NCBI GenBank assembly: GCA_026120185.1
Contig: JANUWF010003378.1
Location: 1,349,222-1,413,221 of the forward strand
Reading direction: 5' to 3'
Source of the DNA: Voacanga thouarsii
Lineage: Eukaryota > Streptophyta > Magnoliopsida > Gentianales > Apocynaceae
Length of the DNA stretch: 64,000 nucleotides
Each line of letters starts with the position of its first letter. Position 1 is the stretch's first letter. Below are positions 60,367 through 64,000 of the stretch, one piece after another. The notes below the pieces were generated by a model. The model worked only from the letters and a program-made list of their open reading frames with translations. It was not told the DNA's origin and ran no database searches. A program made the translations under genes and the position numbers.

Positions 60367-61067
60367 CAAGGTGAAATATTCATTTTTACAATATTTTTGT
60401 TTGGTACGAAAGAAAAGAAGGAAGGAAAATAGAGACAATTATTAATTTATTTTATATTTTAGTTTTATTCTCTTATTTATTTTTCAAAACAAAAAGTAGA
60501 GTGGCCAAAAAAAAAAAAAATGCTATGAGACTTACTAAAATTAAGAAACAAAGCACATATATCTCTACTGAATAAGGATTAAATGACAGAAAATATCTCC
60601 TCTAGCGTCTGAATTTAAAAGCATGAAACTCTTGGGGACAAAGGATTCAAAAGTAAGCATCTAATGGAAGTAATATTCCATAATATCATAATAAAAGAAC
60701 CATTATCACTTACAAGCATGTAATATTTGACCCCAATTACTACTTGATATCAAATCCTGGGTAATAAATGAGGGATTTTCTTTCCTTTTTATTTATTTTT
60801 TTTCTTGTGAGAATTTTAACAGATTTAGAGCTAATAATAAATTATAGTTTTGTAATAAAATAATACTCCCAAATCATAATAGAAATCAGAGAGAACATTA
60901 TGCCTTCAATAACTTACTCGTACAAAGAGGGTTCAAACACATGATATCTCAAACAAGATGTGTGTGAGAGAGGGGAGAGGAATCAAGAAAATGAGGATGA
61001 TCTCCCAGGTGAGGTATTTTTGGTGGCTCATCTAAAATCTGCTTCAATGAGTTCATTATTTGTACTT
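60367..61067. other. NLR2 upstream region, no gene recognised
   Basis: AT-rich. I found no remnant of the R1-type N-terminal exon here or further right to 64000. Confidence 0.4.
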
Positions 61068-62245
61068 TGGATAAGGATGGCAATCGAATCAGAACGAGTC
61101 GAGGATCAGAAATTTTGATCCCATCTCGCTCGCGTTCTAATATTTTGTCCGGTCTCCAATCTATCACCGCAATGGAAATGGGCAGGAACCCAGTAGGGAC
61201 AAAATATTCCTGCCCATGACTTATTCCCAAGTGGAGAAGTGATAGGCCAAAGGTTTAAGATCCAAAAAAATTCTCAAAGGAATTTAAAAATTAAAATAAG
61301 TAGAAAAAACCCAATATATGAGAAATCATCAGATTTATAATTTGAGAATCTAAAAAATTCATGATAAAATAATAAAAAACTAAAATACAACTCAAACAAC
61401 AAACAAAATATATCAAAATATAATATTAATTGTAATAAAATATAGCAAATTATGAAAATAAAGTATAATTTTAAAAAATTAAATAACCCTATATAATTTC
61501 ATTTATCGAGGCATTATTTGGATAAGGATTTTCCAATCCAATTCCAAACCAAAATTTTACTTTAGTTCAAATATATTATTATTTTATATAATTTTCATTT
61601 TTTGATAACTATCATCTATTCATAACATATCATATCCTCTCTTTTTAGACCCACTTAACCTCATATATTTAATATTTTTTTATAAAATTCATCTAAAATT
61701 TTTTTATCTACTTAACCCCAAAATTCAAGAAAACTTGTAAAATAATAAAAATAAAAAATAAATATGAAGATTTTTTGGTTTTATACAACCAAACATTTCT
61801 TATATTTTACTTTTTAAAATGAGAAATATTTTTATAACAATTCAAATTAATCTTAAAACATATTACCACTCTCTCAAACTAAATGTTATCATATGTATTT
61901 TAGAAAATTTTAAAAGCGTTTGATCATTTATTATATTTTAAATTATATAAATATACTCTTAAAATATATTAGTAATAAATTCTTTTACAAATACAAATAT
62001 ATTTATATATACTTATATGTATATATTAATATAAAAAATAAATATAAATACAAAAAATAAAAAATTAAGGATAGACAGGAACAAGGGCGGGTCCAATCCG
62101 GTCAAGGGCAATGCAATCACCATTCCTGGTCTGCCTCTGCTTGGCAGACCAAGAGATAAAGCCTGATCGCATCCCCATCCCTGGCCTAGTTGGGTTGAAA
62201 CGAGTAAAGTTTCAACTTAAGTAAAGACACTGTCATCTCTAATCT
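61068..62245. mobile_element. Possible non-autonomous hAT-like element
   Basis: The left side begins 'aaggatggcaatcg' and the right side (reverse complement) 'tagagatgacagtg', resembling the GATGGCA termini of common plant hAT derivatives. Both ends have GC-richer blocks (61090-61230, 62070-62210) with 'gggatgggga'-like words around an AT-rich core. I found no clear 8-bp duplication and no transposase, so this is tentative. Confidence 0.4.
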
Positions 62246-63140
62246 TGAGAAAGGACTCTAATTTCTCAAACTTGAGAAAACAAATGCAAAATATTGAGAA
62301 AGAAATGTTTAGGAGAAGGTGGTATTATGTCAATTTGCAATATTCTAACTGTAAAAGATCAAAAAATTTATAAAGTAAAGATAAATTGAAGATTTCTTAC
62401 ATCCGTATATCTACCATTATTCCTCATATTCCTCTTCACATATCTTTTCTCCCTTCACATCTCCACCCAACCTAATAATGAACTAAAAATTTCTATATAT
62501 CTACGTATCATATCTTTTTGCTTTTCTTGTATGTTCAAAAACTTACAAGTCTCAAAACTTTAACTAAGTTTATTAATAAATTTTTAATTTAAAGATAATA
62601 TTGTAATTATATAAATTAATCGTCCCCAAATTTCTTAGGATTGAAACTTAGTTTGTTTGTTGTTGTATGGTGACCATATAAATATTCCTCTCTTGTTTGA
62701 GAAGAAAATTTAATGAATTTTTTTTAGATACTTTTCTTTGACAATAGTTAATTTTTTTTATTCATATTAAAATTTGAACTCAATATTGAGAGTAATTAGA
62801 ATATCATGTAAAACAAAACAAACTATATTTAAAGATCAAAGAAACCTATTTATGTGATTTTCACTACTATAGCACTTTACAAGAAATAAAATAATACAAT
62901 TAAATTGTACAAGAATGTGAGAGATATTTAGAAATAATTCTTTTTTTTTCTGTGTAATGCCTTTATTTTAAAATATTTTAAAAAACTTAAATTACTTTCC
63001 TTTAATATTTTTTTTAGAACTTCAAATAAAAGAATATAATCTATGTAAAATCATATTTTATAGACTCACTTTCCTCTTAAACTCCATAACATTATTTTTC
63101 CTTTTACCAATCAAACAATGCTAAGATATATTTAGATTGG

Positions 63141-63185
<45 letters not shown>

Positions 63186-63495
63186 AAAATGCAAGATGAT
63201 TTTGAGTTTTATAAAAAAAAAAATTATCGATTCAAATCAAAATTACAATTTATTTAGAATAAATAATAAAATTATCAATATTTCACAAATCATTTTCATT
63301 AAGTCCATTTTTTCATCAAAACAAAACTAAAGTAGTTCTTTTTTTTTTTTTTTGAAAAAAAAATGCAATGCAAGTTCACCCCTGAATTATATAGTTGTGA
63401 GTCTCAGTGTTTGGAGAATTTTTTTTTTTTTTAGAAAAGTATAATTGCTGGAGAAATAAAAAATTTAAATAGTCTATTATTATATTGGGGGGAAA
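62246..63495. other. AT-rich intergenic, no gene recognised
   Basis: Includes an (AT)n tract at about 63147-63182. No frame or other repeat supported. Confidence 0.4.
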
Positions 63496-63932
63496 TGTGA
63501 TGGAGAAGGGATGAGTAAGCAGAAGCACAAAGATGAAATAATGATATGAAAAAAGTCTTCTTTATTATAAAATTAGGATAGTGTTAGAATAAAATCTACA
63601 CACTACACACTAAGAAAATTCTAACTATTCTTTGCACAAGAATTTTTCTTTTCAAACTTCTCTCTTTCTTTCCCTCATAATTCTTTCTCTAATCTTTCTT
63701 TCACAAAATGATGGTGTATTCCAAGCTTAGAGAATAGCTCTATTTATAGAGCTCTCATAAGTGGAATACATCATGGCATACATCATCTTCTATAATACAT
63801 CATCTTCCATAATACATTATGGAATACATCATCATCTACTAATCTTAATTAGTAGTGTCTCCACTAAATGATGGGCATCCATAAAAATCCATAATTAGTG
63901 GAGCTTCCACTAATTCACAATATATCATAACA
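63496..63932 (-). repeat. LTR (3') of a retrotransposon leaving the window
   Basis: On the minus strand the LTR begins TGTTATGATATATTGTG at 63932, right after a purine tract 'aatggggag', and ends near '…CTCCATCACA' at 63496 or 63498. It has a TATA box (TATAAATAGAGC, about 63738-63750) and a repeated 'tggaatacatcat' word (63770-63830). The sequence 63933-64000 would be the inside of the element, so the body lies to the right of the window. The superfamily cannot be fixed; the terminal style suits Copia. Confidence 0.7.
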
Positions 63933-64000
63933 CTCCCCATTGGATGTCCATCCATTACATAAAGAATATACCTCGTTAAAACCTTACTAGATAAAAACCC
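63933..64000 (-). mobile_element. Start of the retrotransposon interior, cut by the window edge
   Basis: 68 bases inside the LTR, with the polypurine tract at the border. No coding sequence is visible before the window ends. Confidence 0.55.

Noticed and set aside
61507..63125. A 1.6-kb MITE with ends 'ggcattatttgg' and 'caaacaatgct'
   Set aside because: The ends resemble each other only weakly and no target duplication could be found.

Overview
This window is nuclear DNA of a flowering plant. It is AT-rich, the genes have introns, it carries plant-type NLR immune receptors of the late-blight R1 class and plastid-targeted gene families, and it is full of plant transposons. The R1-type N-terminal region of the first NLR points to a eudicot, probably an asterid; I infer this and cannot name the species.

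Only two long reading frames look able to make protein, both NLRs on the minus strand: an intact 1315-residue R1-like receptor (22454-26401) and a 900-residue NLR lacking the R1-type N-terminus (57591-60293). NLR scraps lie at 5541-5740, 8905-9055 and 21720-21830, so this is a decaying NLR cluster. Between the two receptors sit two plastid-type housekeeping genes that keep their introns but are broken: a TruA-type tRNA pseudouridine synthase (38513-41942) and an APO1/APO2-type protein (43637-47150). They are decayed gene copies, not processed pseudogenes.

Layout: 0.7-1.6 kb PIF/Harbinger-like MITE; 2.0-5.2 kb complete but dead hAT element; 5.5-9.3 kb NLR fragments, an ATT microsatellite and a 1-kb inverted repeat; 9.1-12.0 kb copy A of a segmental duplication; 12.0-20.1 kb a small CACTA-like element split by a dead Copia retrotransposon; 20.7-21.8 kb TruA and NLR fragments; 22.4-26.4 kb NLR1; 26.8-37.1 kb copy B of the duplication, interrupted by two RTE-type LINEs; 38.5-41.9 kb TruA pseudogene with a hAT deletion derivative in intron 1; 43.6-47.2 kb APO pseudogene; 48.6-56.7 kb a truncated LINE with a 7.07-kb CACTA element nested in it; 57.6-60.3 kb NLR2; 61-64 kb a possible hAT derivative and, at the right edge, the LTR of a retrotransposon that continues outside.

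The order of events can be partly read. NLR-to-TruA DNA was duplicated in the same orientation, then LINEs entered copy B and Copia entered copy A. Nearly all TE boundaries were fixed by exact target-site duplications: hAT 8 bp, CACTA 3 bp, LINE 13-14 bp. No convincing undescribed system was found; the most distinctive structures are the hairpin-forming subterminal arrays of the CACTA element, the nested insertions, and the parallel decay of TruA and APO.
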